Assembly: GCA_018398815.1 (NCBI GenBank)
Contig: CM031601.1
Span: 36,246,009 to 36,310,008 of the forward strand
DNA from: Conus ventricosus
Taxonomy: Eukaryota > Mollusca > Gastropoda > Neogastropoda > Conidae
Direction of reading: 5' to 3'
Length of the DNA stretch: 64,000 bases
Within the stretch, counting starts at the first letter, position 1. Each line of letters begins with the position of its first letter. Below are positions 33,499 to 43,872 of this stretch, piece after piece. The notes under the pieces are model-generated. The model had not been told where the DNA came from. It worked only from the letters and a program-made list of their open reading frames with translations, and did not search any database. The translations under genes and the position numbers were made by a program.

Positions 33499-33522
33499 CC
33501 AATTGACAGGAGTATGACGTCA
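33499..33522. promoter_or_regulatory. CCAAT box and CRE palindrome in the Polinton leader
   Basis: CCAAT at 33499-33503 and a perfect TGACGTCA at 33515-33522, about 160 bases before the left-end ORF and conserved in copy C. These are ATF/CREB- and NF-Y-type sites in animals. Use as a promoter is inference. Confidence 0.45.
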
Positions 33523-33682
33523 TTTTTGGCCGGGGAAGTCAGATCTCATTATTCAGCGAGCGCCCTACCCGTGAGGACGTGTTTATAGCGCGCTGTTGCT
33601 CAAAGCCGACCGGCCAAAAGATATAGTTTAAATCTTTTAGAAACGAAGCAACGAAAACGTGAAATGATGTTTAATCTGCAAT

Positions 33683-34281
33683 ATGGAGGTGTTCTGGAAA
33701 CTACTTTTTAAGTTTTTGAAGCAGAACAAGGGAAAGGAAATGCACAGTGAAACGTGGAATGAGTGGCTGAAAAAAGATTGGAATTTGCCCTTCCTACGCG
33801 CGGAGACTGAGAGAGATATTTCGTTTGTTATCTCCATACATTTCCAAATTCAGCACTGTTGGACTGTCTTTTTATGAAGTCTTTAACATGAAAAAGAGCT
33901 TAAAACCATGTTTGAATACAGTGAGGAGATCAGACGCTATTGGGTTGAGAAGACACCGTCAATTTTTCCCGACTGTGAACAACAACAATCCCAGTAAAAA
34001 TGGCGGAACTGATCAATAATACTAGTCAGTTCCCTCACCGCCACACGCAGTGGCTGCCGCAGTCTGAGGAGGCGCTGGCTGCGGTTGAGCATCGAAATAG
34101 GTCGCGCTATAGGCTGTAGCGCTGAAATGGGTCAACTAGTATTGACTTTTTTGTTGTTGTGGCTTCAACGTATTGCTCCTGCTTCGTCGTTTTGCTTCGT
34201 CGTTTTGCTTCGTCGTTTTGCTTCAACTGCTTTAAGGCTGTCTCAGACGACCGCTGAGAGAACTTTGAAGAGATCTTGTGA
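33683..34281 (+). CDS. Unknown protein at the Polinton left end, copy B
   Basis: Starts at ATG 33683 (MEVFWKLLFKFLKQNKGKEM) and, after one or two frameshifts near 33810-33900, ends at TGA 34281. Most of the frame is read better in copy C (15993-15395). Visible features are a basic amphipathic N-terminus, an acidic middle (EYSEEIRRYW), an SQFPHRHTQWLPQSEEAL block and a hydrophobic Cys-containing segment near the end. The coding sequence carries TTCGTCGTTTTGC three times in tandem. No family recognised, and I know no equivalent in standard Polinton gene sets. It could be a lineage-specific accessory gene. Confidence 0.5.
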
Positions 34282-34419
34282 TTATTGATTCAGGACTCTG
34301 ATAAGTGATTTTAGTGGCTGTCTCGAATTTACGTCGCTCAAAGTGCGAACAACAAAAGCCTCATTTACATTCCCCCACAAACACTGCCCTATCTATTGTG
34401 TGAATGATTCTCGTGTGTG

Positions 34420-34565
34420 TGTGTGTTGGAGAGAGAGTGCGTGTGTGAATGAGAGAGGGGAGAGAGGGTGGAGACAGACAGACAGACAAAGAAGGAAACA
34501 GACAGACAGAGATGTGGGAGTGAATGAGGGAGAGAGATGTGGGAGTGAATAAGGGAGAGAGAAAC
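34420..34565. repeat. Purine-rich simple repeat in the Polinton left part, copy B
   Basis: GAGAGA, GACAGACA and two copies of a GAGATGTGGGAGTGAAT phrase. Shared with copies A (1290-1360) and C, so it predates the copies' separation. Confidence 0.8.
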
Positions 34566-34609
34566 TGATTAATTAATTTTTTTAATTTATAATTTTATTC
34601 TGTTTTAAA

Positions 34610-34892
34610 ATGAAGCCCGAAGAAGTTAGAAAGCTTACTAATATACTTCACACGTTAAATTGGAAGGGCCAAAGGAAAGGTTAAGGGAGCAGGTTTGAAA
34701 CATCAATTACTGATCTTTTTATTCACATAAATATACAAACAAGCGTAAGGAGGCCATCAGGGGAAATACAAGATTTTTGCCTCAACCGCCAAAAAATTGT
34801 TTGCCATATTAGTTGATTATATGGCTTCTCAAGATGTAATCTGACCGATTCTACTTGTCCTTCAGGGTAACTATTTGTTTTTAATGAAATAG
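34610..34892 (+). CDS. Polinton small protein 1, copy B
   Basis: Starts at ATG 34610 (MKPEEVRKLTNILHTLNWKG) and ends at TAG 34892 after frameshifts. About 95-105 residues, helical and basic N-terminus, CPSG near the C-terminus. No family recognised; conserved in position and sequence in three copies. Confidence 0.5.
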
Positions 34893-34963
34893 GTTTTTAC
34901 GATTAGAAAAGACTAAAAATAACAGTTGAATTACAATTATTTTTTATTTATTTTAGATTAAAA

Positions 34964-35222
34964 ATGGCTCCCGAACTAGTGCATCTGATTTAAAGAATTG
35001 TAATGACTATTTAACGAACAATGAAAGCGTTAAACATTGATTTTAGTGAATCTTGGTTTGAGAATGATGTAAACAATATAAATAAAAGATCATAGTGAAC
35101 TATTAACCCGAAGCAACAAAGTGATGAAAAATGACTGGTGATTCAGAAAAAGCTAAAATATTAGCGGAAACGTTATTGTAAGGGTTAACGTGTCTTGAAG
35201 TGTTGCAACGCTGGCGAAGAAA
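34964..35222 (+). CDS. Polinton small protein 2, copy B
   Basis: ATG 34964, about 85 residues after frameshift allowance; the TSDLKNCNDYL-like N-terminus and LEVLQRW-like C-terminus match copy C. Function unknown. Precedes PolB by about 70 bases. Confidence 0.5.
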
Positions 35223-35291
35223 AAAAAGCTTGTTTTACTACTTTATATATATTTTATTTTTTTAATTTACGAAAATATTTTGAGTTAAAAA

Positions 35292-38200
35292 ATGAGCCTC
35301 ACAAACGCGTCTGAGTTTGAAAAACTGCCAGCCAGCGCACGGTGAAAGGTAGTGACAAAAAATTAATCAATATGTTTAGCAAGTAACATGACATCATTAA
35401 CCCCACAAATTTTCATGAACGAAAGCACATGCTATCTCAAAAATCCCAAGTCCTTCAGATGGAGCCCCAGTAAAAGTTTGTTGGTCGTTCTGATTGACAA
35501 ATATAACGCCTGATGAAGTAACATGGAAGTCTGGTTTCAACTAAACAGAAAAAGAAGTTTTTAGCTACGCGACTTTAATTCTGACTGGCTGATTACATGC
35601 TTACACAGTTTAACCATGCAAGTGAAGAGGCAAAATTGCGCGGTTCTGGCTGGTCTGAAGGAACATCCTTCAAATTATATTGAAACAAAGTTCTATCCTA
35701 AGTTGGCAATTCTCACCTTCCTCTCCCAAAAGAGTTAGTTTTAAAACGAGCAGTCTTAAACATAAAAAATCCTGACAACATGTTTTTTTAATGTGGTGTG
35801 TTTAGCGCATTTACATCCTGTTATAAAGAACGCAGAAAGAGTTTCCAAATTTATGACCAATACAAAAAAGAACTGAACTTTGATAACATCCCCTTTTCCC
35901 CTGAGTAAGAAAGTATACCCTCAGTTTGAAGAGCAAAACAAACCAATCACGTAAACGATACACATGGTCTGTAGAAGCTGATCTAGTGCCTCAAAGGGGT
36001 TTCTCCCCACGCTCCCACTTTAGGCAACCACTTAACAAACACGTAGACTTGATCCTGTTTGAAGATAGTACAAAGAGTCATTATGTATTAATCAGAACAA
36101 TAACCCAGACTTATGGCCTATACTTTCAAAGAATCATGCTATACAAGGCTTGTAGAAGGTGTTTAGTTAGAATTCCTACAAATAAACAGCTGCTAGCCAT
36201 AGAACTCATTGAAAAAATTTTGTAGACTGTGAAACCAAACTCCTCACACCTAAACCAGGGTCAAAGTTAGTTTTTAAAAATTTACACAAAATGCAGATGA
36301 GTCCGTACGGTTTATGCGATTTTGAATCAATCTTACCGCAGTACTACGGCCCACAACACAAGAACAAAAAACAACCTTTAACCCACCATCAGATCTGTTC
36401 TTATGCTTTATTGTTTTTAGGTCAAAACGCCAACACACACCCCAGATTTACAGAGGCCCCCAACGCACTAGCAATTTTTAGAGCGATGAAACAACTTCGC
36501 AATCACTACTCCAACCAACTAAATCTTTCAGACATTGTTATGACTCCTGAAGACCAAGAACTAGATTCATCTACCCCACTGTTGGATATGCAATAAAGAA
36601 TATTAGGCAACGCAGTAAGAGACCACGATCACATTACTGGAAAGTTCAGATGGGCCGCGCACAGCAATTGAATCTAAACTTAAAGTTGACCCTAAGACAT
36701 GGAAACTGCCTATCTTCTTTCATAACCTACAGGCTACGATTCTCATTTTATCATGCAAGCAGTGACTTCTGAATATAAAGAGGTTTACCTGCATTGCACA
36801 GTCTTCAGAAAAGTAAAATACTTTTACTCTTGCAGTTTGTCCTTTTAATGACTCGCCCAACATCTGATGGCTATTTGGATAAATTAGCGGGATCTCTACA
36901 AGACTTTCCAATCACAAACAATACTTTGACCCATCTTAGTGCGTAAAGGAGTCTATCCTATGAATACATGAACTCGTGGGACAGTGTTTGATGAAGACTC
37001 ACTTCCTCCAAAGGCGCTTTCTTTTCTAGTCTTAGAGGCAAAGACATAAACTGACTCTGACTATAATACGCACAGAAAGCCTGGTAGAATTACACTGTGA
37101 AACAAAGGCGACTACATGATCAATATTTATTGCTGACGTTTTTTTTGGGCAGAACGTCTTTCAGAATTACAGATCTACATGCATGAAACATTACAACTTA
37201 GACTCCTCACATTACATCTCTGCGCCTGGCCTTCTTAGGACGCTTTTTTAAAGTCTACAAACATCAGATTGACTTAATTTCTGATCTACCCACACTTCAG
37301 ATGATTGAAGACGGTCTAAGGGGAGGTATTAGCATGGCCTCACATCATTACTGTAAAGCAATAACAAATTTTTAGACGACTATAAATCCCACTAAACCAT
37401 CCAACTATCTAATGAACTTAGACCCAACAATCTGAAATGGATGGGCCATAGCAACCCGCTTCCACTGAGAAACTTACAATGAAAAAAGACCCTCATAATG
37501 TTAATACTGTGTTAAGTAGTTGTCACAGCTTCCGCCTGAATAATTCAATGGGACTAATTTTAGAAGTAGACTAGAATACCGTATGAACTACACGATCCCC
37601 ACAACGATTACCCCCTAGCCGCAGAAAGATTAAAGATGACCCTATCGAGCCCGCCTAAACTTGTGCCAAAACTTCGACACAAACTAAGCTGACAGCTGCT
37701 CAAGAATCATTGCTTTTGATCAAGAGCCCTTATGAGGCCATACATCAAGAAAATACTGATCTTAGAACCCAAGCCACTGACGCTTCAAAAAAAAGACTTC
37801 TTTAAACTGATGAAAAACAGCTGTTTTGGCAAAACCATGGAGAACGTACACAATCCAAAGAGTTAAATTAGTTACAAAAAAAACCAAGCAATTAAGTTTG
37901 CCTGTAAACCTAACTATCAAAACTTAGAAAGATTTAACGCCAGCCTGGTTGGCTTTAAATAGGAAGAAAAGGGATTTAAAAGTTGACAACCCGGGTGTTA
38001 ATCGCTTAACCGTATTAATTTGGGTCAAGTTATTGATGTTAGAATTTCTGTACGACACTTAAACCGCGGTACCAAGCAAAAAGTCCTTACACAGACACTG
38101 ACTCTTTATTTAACAAAACGTTCCCACAGAAACTTCTTAAATTTAGAAACCGAATGGCTAAAGGAGTTGATGAGGGTAACGCACACACATCCTAAGCCCA

Positions 38201-38529
38201 GCCTTTACTTTCAACGTAAACCCAAAAAAAATTGAAAGTTTAAAGGATGAACTTAATGGGACAGTTTTTAAAGAATATTTGGGGTTGAGGCCAAAGATGT
38301 ATACGTTGCCAGCCAACTCTGTAATGAATAAGGCTAAAGGCATAATAAAGAAGTTGTCAAAAAAAATATAACTCCATAACTACAAGCAGCCCTCTTTGAA
38401 AACAAAGAATTTCATCACACAAATGTAATTTGCGCTCTACTCCCATCAAGTAACACAACTGCTGTTAACAAGAAATCACTAGTCCCTAACAATAACCAAG
38501 AAACTTACGTCAATCCTGAGTTTTCATAG
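35292..38529 (+). CDS. PolB: Protein-primed DNA polymerase B, Polinton copy B
   Basis: Replicates the linear Polinton genome from a protein primer. From ATG 35292 to TAG 38529 is about 1079 codons, the usual family size. In order: N-terminal region, exonuclease I (DFES, near 36320), a zinc/HNH-like insertion (CWIC near 36575-36590 and RDHDH near 36620), exonuclease II (YDSHFIMQ, near 36740), YPYEYMNSWD (36955), GGIS (37323), motif A (near 37405-37450), motif B KLMKNSCFGKTMENV (37800-37850), motif C with YTDTDSL (near 38090), and the thumb-like end ITHNYKQ. Frameshifts number in the teens, mostly at homopolymers, and differ from those in copies A and C. Function in this copy cannot be judged. 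Confidence 0.88.
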
Positions 38530-38576
38530 CGTAGGGCATGGAAACTTAAAGTTTAATTTGACAAATTTGGGCCTGT

Positions 38577-38690
38577 ACTTAACTTAAGAACCTAACAAGA
38601 ATTTAACTTAAGAACTTAACAAAACCTAACAGTACTTAATTTAAAAACCTAACATACTTAAAACTAGAACTTATTTTTTTGTACTTGTAA
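38577..38690. repeat. Short degenerate tandem repeat after PolB, copy B
   Basis: AACTTAAGAACCTAACAAG-like units repeated five or six times; counterpart of 5176-5262. Confidence 0.6.
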
Positions 38691-38779
38691 TTTAAACTGC
38701 ATTTAAAATTTAAAAAAAGTACTTTCTATAACTAACTTAACTTGTATTTTAAACTAGTCAAAAAACAATTCCATAGAAA

Positions 38780-39652
38780 ATGGTCACTACAGGTGGTTGC
38801 GCTTTTTTGCAGAAGGGGGCTCTTCTTCTTTTACTGTGGGGCTTGCGGCTTTGTTGTTAGGTTAGGCTTTAGTATTTTAAATGCAAAAAAACACCCCCAG
38901 CAACAACAGCAGCTCCCAATACATAATGATACTCATCGTTTGATTGTGTTGTTGTTAATTGGTTGTTGGCGGTGGCGATGCGTATTACTATCTAACAATT
39001 TTTGTTTTGCTGTTTGGGTTTTTGCTTTTGCAGTCTGTTCCATTCAGCTAGTTTACGCCCAGCCTCAACACCCCAGGTTTTTTAAGTCTAGTAACTTTAA
39101 CTCACTTCCCGTACATTCGCTTGTGGTACATTTACTTTTTGGCACATTCTGCACCTGCGATTGTCCTGTGGCGTCTCTTCTCCTGATCGCTCATTTTTTT
39201 TATTGCATTAAATTAAAAATGATCAAAATTAATATGATTAAAAGAAAATTAATCCCATGATGAATGGCATAACATAGTCCCAAATTTGTAGTACATGTCA
39301 CATGCAAGAGTTTCTGGGGACTTTTTTAAAAACCCGGGATCTTGTGATAATCTTATTTTAAATCTTCTTCTGAATAAACCCGGGCCCACCTTATTTACAA
39401 ATTTAGCAAAAAACTAATCATTGTCTTGACCCACCGATCTAACCATTTTTGAACCTAGCTGTGCTTCGCCCTAGCGTATTACTTCTCAACGTCTGATGTA
39501 GACAGTTGTTGGATCTGTTCAATACTTAGTTCAACACCTAAATACTGTTTAGTTTTTCCACACGCAGCCAGAGAATATAATCTTTCTTTATGGCAGGGGT
39601 CTACGGAGTAGTCTGCTTGCTCCTCACACTTTAATAGTTCGTCACAATCCAT
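38780..39652 (-). CDS. Polinton accessory protein with DVEKYYARYE motif, copy B
   Basis: From ATG 39652 the frame gives MDCDELLKCEEQADYSVDH, a Cys/His-containing N-terminus, then YLGVELSIEQI, TSDVEKYYARYEAQLG (near 39450) and a C-terminal domain with VRSVGQDND and SPETLACDMYYKFG (near 39300). The E/DxEKYYxRYE...LYYxxG pattern is one I recognise from a widespread Polinton hypothetical protein. Below about 39240 the frame continues with Lys/Gln-rich sequence whose coding status is doubtful. Copy A lacks everything after the RYE block. Convergent with PolB. Confidence 0.6.
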
Positions 39653-39691
39653 TTTTAAAACAATAAAAAATAATATAATACTTTTAAAACC

Positions 39692-39918
39692 ATGAGTTTA
39701 ACGTTGGTTAATTATGCTGTGCCTATCGTTGGCTTTATAGTCTATTCAACCCTTGCAAAATGTTTTTAAGAATAAAACCGCCCAACATGGGAAAGAAAAA
39801 AGATTCGCCAAAACTAGTTGCAACTTTATTTTTAGCTTTAACAACAAAAGATTATCTGATTAAAAAGCACATAGACAGTCTTTCGTATTAAAATTAAATT
39901 TTAATTATTTTTTTAGTT
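39692..39918 (+). CDS. Small Polinton membrane protein 1, copy B
   Basis: ATG 39692, MSLTLVNYAVPIVGFIVYST followed by a second hydrophobic block (KLVATLFLALTTKDY region) with frameshifts. Two probable membrane helices. It resembles the next gene in layout, suggesting duplication. Confidence 0.5.
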
Positions 39919-39925
39919 AATAAAA

Positions 39926-40150
39926 AGATACGAAAAAAAGATATCAATACGATTTACCACTCGCTGTAATTAGCGGCCTTAGTATGGGCTATAGTGTGTT
40001 AGCAAAAAACATGTTCAAAATGAAGCCGCGGATCTAGGAAGGTTAGACTTTGAGGACATTGTTAAGGTTTATAGTTGAAATTTACTGCAGGGATTGCGTC
40101 AAAAGACTTTTCTTGTTACACAGGGGATTATCCCAGAAAATATTAGTTCA
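39926..40150 (+). CDS. Small Polinton membrane protein 2, copy B
   Basis: Counterpart of 5743-5970; here the ATG is changed to ACG in GATACG. SAVISGLSMGYSVLAKNM-like and FKMKP..LGRLDFED regions are visible with frameshifts. Function unknown. Confidence 0.5.
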
Positions 40151-40190
40151 AGAAAGATAATTCATAAGAAAAATATTGATTTATAAAAAG

Positions 40191-40662
40191 ATGGCAGGAG
40201 TATTATGATGGTAGGGGAGCTATTGTTAATCCTTGGCCTTCTCTGGAAGCAGCAAGCCCGATTGGCCCTTTGTGGTCGGCTGGGCTATAAGCAACATTAC
40301 TTATCTTACTCTGGAAGAAATTATATGTTTAGTAAATTGCGGTCCGATGAAGAGAGAGAACGCCCAAAACCCAAGGCAATAGAAGATTTAGCAAAGGCAA
40401 AGACCTTACGAGAAAAGGGAATTGCTCACTTAGACTTTATTAATAAAAGTTAAGAGAACGGGCCATGCAGAGCACACATTTACAGACGTTATGGGGCAAT
40501 AAATGAGATTACTTAGTGACAGGAAAGAAGTTTCTAACAAACACCACCTCCAGAACGTCTGATTTTTAAAGAACCCATCGGGGAAAACAGAAAATAGCAG
40601 AAATTGGTTTTATTTGTGGGTGCTATGGGAGCAATCTATATTCTTTTGCGCAAACAATCTAA
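40191..40662 (+). pseudogene. Polinton helical membrane protein, copy B, with LINE-tail insertion
   Basis: ATG 40191; after about 50 bases it is interrupted by a short LINE-derived insert at 40250-40308, then continues with FSKLRSDEERERP, a charged helix with IAHLDFINK, an FTDV block, a Y-Y region and a C-terminal hydrophobic FVGAMGAIYIL ending at TAA 40662. The homologous gene in copy A is broken about 45 bases further on by a different element. Function unknown. Confidence 0.65.
40250..40308 (+). mobile_element. Very short 5'-truncated I-clade LINE insertion
   Basis: About 59 bases (GATTGGCCCTTTGTGG... GGGCTATAAGCAACAT... CTTATCTTA) match the 3' end of the LINE at 27365-27410 and the tail at 54720-54756. 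They are flanked by a 9-bp duplication CTCTGGAAG (40241-40249 and 40309-40317) and are absent from copy A, so this is a genuine short retrotransposed copy. Confidence 0.7.
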
Positions 40663-40697
40663 AAAACAATTAAAAACAATTAAAAACAGCCCTTCTT

Positions 40698-41680
40698 ATG
40701 GACAAAAACGAAGTACAATACAAGTACAAAATATTTTAAATTCTCCTAAAGGTTATTGGAAAGGAAAGACTGCTATTGAAAAACTGAGTAAAGCCCTAGA
40801 GTGTCGAATCAGATGCGAAAGACGGGCTTTCAAAACAGCAATTTGGCAAATATATCTGCCTGCCCCAAAAGAATAATAAGACCTAGATTTTTTAAACTCA
40901 GTTCCAATGACAACCCACCAAAGGACTTGTTTGAAACTTCCACAGGACAAGTTAGAAAAAAAAAGTTTAAGTATTGCCTACAGTTGTTGACATGGCTTCA
41001 AGATACAAAGACCTAAACCTTTAACGGATAAAAGCTCAACCTGTGGCGTGGCTTTACAACAAATATACATGCGAGGCCCATTAAAGTATCCAGTTGATCC
41101 AGTTGATGATGGAAAAGAGTTTAAAGGCTCTGTAAACCAGCTGTTTTTAAAACGTCATGTACATTTAAAGGGAAGGATCCCAGGCAACCATGGGATCACA
41201 AGTTTCATTAGAAACTTTAATAAAAAATTTTAGCTAAACGCCTGTTTAACCTATCAATATAAACAGAGAAATTATGGATAGAGAACCAACACAGAAGGGT
41301 TAGGAGATTGCCTGCAGTCTTACGTGCCATGAACAATGAAGAATTTAAAGCAACAGGACTGAAGCCAGGAACGCAATCAAATTAAAAAAAATTAGCATTA
41401 CTAAAAGATGTGCAGACTCAAAAACTCCTTGCCGTTTGGACTAAAAGTAAGATACTTGTATCTCCTGGGGGGCGGAGGGTGATGTTAGAATTAGAGCCAC
41501 AGATCCTAAAAGGGAGCGTAGATGTATATGAAGTTAAAAGAATTATGAAAACAGACCCTCCCGTAATTATTTAAGAGAAACTCTCTCTTCTAGGGGTGCT
41601 ACTACGTCTAAAAGGCCTCCCCTAAAAGATCGTTTGTTCGTGAAGAGCTGCAATTTGTCCCGCCAAACACAGTGAGTTAA
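40698..41680 (+). CDS. INT: Polinton retroviral-type integrase, copy B
   Basis: Starts at ATG 40698 (MDKNEVQYKYKIF) and ends at TAA 41680. It shows the GYWKGKTAIEKLSKA N-terminal block, YLPAPK, the rve core with DLFE-like first Asp region (near 40925), VDDGKEFKGSVNQLF (41105-41145) with the second Asp, the Glu region near 41205, RERNTE-like and YEVKRI-like C-terminal blocks, and a basic RPPLKDRLF-like tail. More frameshifts than copy A. Role as in copy A. Confidence 0.82.
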
Positions 41681-41796
41681 CAAAAAAAATAGTATTTTTT
41701 TTTTTTAAACTTATTTATTTGTTAAACTTTTTTTTTTTGCTCTTTTTTTGGGTTTAACTATCATTTTTTGTTTTTTCAATTTTCTGTTTAATTGCA

Positions 41797-42337
41797 TCAG
41801 TGCCCTACCTGTCGTGAATAAACGTCTTTCTCCACCCCTTTTTGAAGTTCAATTTTTCTGTCTTCTATAATCATCAACCGTCAGCCATAAGCTTCTGAAA
41901 TTCTTCGTCCGTAATGTTTTTCATCCTGTAATGATTTGCTTATTCTTAATCTTAATGAGCAAAGTTTGCTGATGCTAGGGGCAACAATAGCAGTGTGGGT
42001 TTGTAATTTTGAGTTAATTTTTTAAAAAAAAGCACTTACAACCATAGACATGGCGCCTAACCCTAACCCGAGACCTCCTAATGCTAAAGAGGCTGGCGCC
42101 ACCAACCCCAGTAAACTAAAACAGCAATGCCAGACCCAGCACTTACGCTAGCTACAGCTGATGAGCCAGTAATACATAAGAAAGAGTATTTAAAGCTTTA
42201 GCATATTTCTTTCTAGTAACTCTATCTTATCCAAGTCGCTTTCTATTTCCTTTTTAAGTTCAGTTATTTGCTTTTAAAACCCAAACTGTTGAACCCCATT
42301 TTAAAATAAATTAATTTTTAAAATTAATCTTATACAT
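41797..42337 (-). CDS. Polinton accessory protein with glycine-rich hydrophobic segment, copy B
   Basis: Counterpart of 9129-9664. The hydrophobic Ala/Gly segment lies near 42050-42150 and the helical DEEF-containing C-terminus near 41880-41920. Frameshifted. Convergent with integrase; probably membrane-associated, role unknown. Confidence 0.55.
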
Positions 42338-42344
42338 ATCTTCT

Positions 42345-43172
42345 TAGTAAACCTTCTGGCAGCACTTCATCAACAGATAAAACGCAATAAAAATCAACAT
42401 ACTTAATGAAATAAAGTCAAGTACTGTTTTGTTTGTCTTTGTCAACCATTTAAAATACCTTGTCGATGATGCAAGGGTGTTTTATTTCATTTTCCGTTTT
42501 TAGTAATAACAATAACGAGCTTAAAAGGGGCATCCAAGTTTCACCATTTTTTTTGTATGCCTCTAATAAACGCATGGGTTCTGGCAAACTAGTAATCGCC
42601 CTCCCTCGTATAAATAAATAAGCAAAAATCATCGTCATTGCCTAGGAAGTGATTCTAGTTTGGGGTAAATTCTAAGCCTACTGTCACCCCCCACTTCACT
42701 AAGGACTTCTTCTCTGTAAACACATAATCAGAACCTCGCTTAGTTATTTCAATCTGCTTTTTTCTGTTGTGTTCCTGGACAAGGGTAACAAGAATGGCCC
42801 TTCATTTAAAAAGGCTTTCTAAAATTGTTGTTCTTATCATAGTATTACATTGGGGCTTCGAAATTCAAAAATTTAAATTCCAGTCAATTTCAGGAAGCAA
42901 CGCCCAAGCATTTTCACTCTTTATGAAGTTTGTATTCACGTTGCCAAAAACGTTTGCTCTTAAATTTCTTAAACTCTTCTAGGGCCCGGGTGCTGCTGCC
43001 GTTTTTTGTCTTCAATTTCGTTTGTTGTAAACCCCGCATCTGTATATTCAAACCATAAACAAATTTTCCCGGCACTCCTATTAGATCAAACCAGTTGTGT
43101 CTGCAGGTCTTTTAGCTCTACTGCAGTGCATTTAGGAGCTAGCTCCACTTTTGATTCTGGCCCTCGAGACAT
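42345..43172 (-). CDS. Unassigned minus-strand Polinton gene, copy B
   Basis: From ATG 43172 (MSRGPESKVELAPKCTAVEL) the frame continues, after frameshifts, with ICLWFEYTDAGFTT, a basic KKFKSKRFWQREY block, RGSDYVFTEKKSLVKWGVTV, GNDDDFCLFIYEGGRLLVCQ and a Lys-rich end. It may be one protein of about 270 residues or two. It lies between the ATPase and the Gly-rich membrane protein, all on the minus strand. I do not recognise a family; no adenain catalytic pattern (His, Asp/Glu, Cys) can be made out. A minor capsid or matrix role is possible but unsupported. Confidence 0.45.
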
Positions 43173-43232
43173 TCTTTTTATAATATTGAAATTATATAAA
43201 CAAATTGTTATAGAAACAATCAATAAAACAAT

Positions 43233-43842
43233 CTACAATAAACAAACGTATTGAACTGGGGGGTCAGTCCGAAAACATAGCTTAGCGTGTTAATTTTTCT
43301 AAAATGCTCCTTTTATTTTTTTAGCTCAACTTTGTCCCTTATTATATAATTTTCACTTAAACATTCTTCAAAAATATCTTTGCCTTAGTGTAAAAAAAAT
43401 ACCCCCTGATTTAACGCGATCTAAAGTCTTTAAGACTGCAAAGTATTTTTGAGTTAAGAAACCACACAGAAACTAAGGCGTGGCGGCCGCTTAAAGGCAG
43501 CTTTGACAGAGCTTTTCTTTTTTTAACAATGTCTCGTTCAGCTAACAGTCACAATAATAAACAGCGTTTCAGTTCCCTCAAATAGTCTATAGTAATGTTC
43601 TAAACAAATCGCTCATTTGGGCGCTAGGATCAACTGGAAATATAATTACGTCTGTCCAAATAAACTTCCTTTCTTTGTAAACTTGTTTGTGCTAATTGGT
43701 TGTGCAGAATATAACAATGTCCTCGTAATGAAACCTGTATATTGTTTGTAACAAATCAAGTACGAAGACAGTTTTCCCACACCCATAACCCGCAGATAAG
43801 AGAACAGTGCGGGTCTTTAGGAAGAAACTTCAAGCTATCCAT
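43233..43842 (-). CDS. ATP: Polinton genome-packaging ATPase, copy B
   Basis: An FtsK/HerA-type ATPase thought to drive DNA into capsids. From ATG 43842, the Walker A region reads LLSAGYGCGKTVFVLDLL (43755-43805), followed by HYEDIVIFC, then YKERKFIWTDVIIFPVDPS (near 43640-43680), and a C-terminal region with CLSENYII and a TDPPVQYV end at the stop at 43233. About 200 codons, slightly shorter than usual (around 220-230). Frameshifts fall in the Walker B region. It lies between MCP and the unassigned gene on the same strand, starting about 30 bases after the MCP stop, probably co-transcribed. Confidence 0.8.
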
Positions 43843-43872
43843 CTGTTTTTTTAGAAATTTTCCCTTTTGCAT

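Noticed and set aside
38742..39260. 172-codon plus-strand frame
   Set aside because: It lies antisense to the accessory gene 39652-38780 and shows no conserved motif; the frame is absent from copy A.
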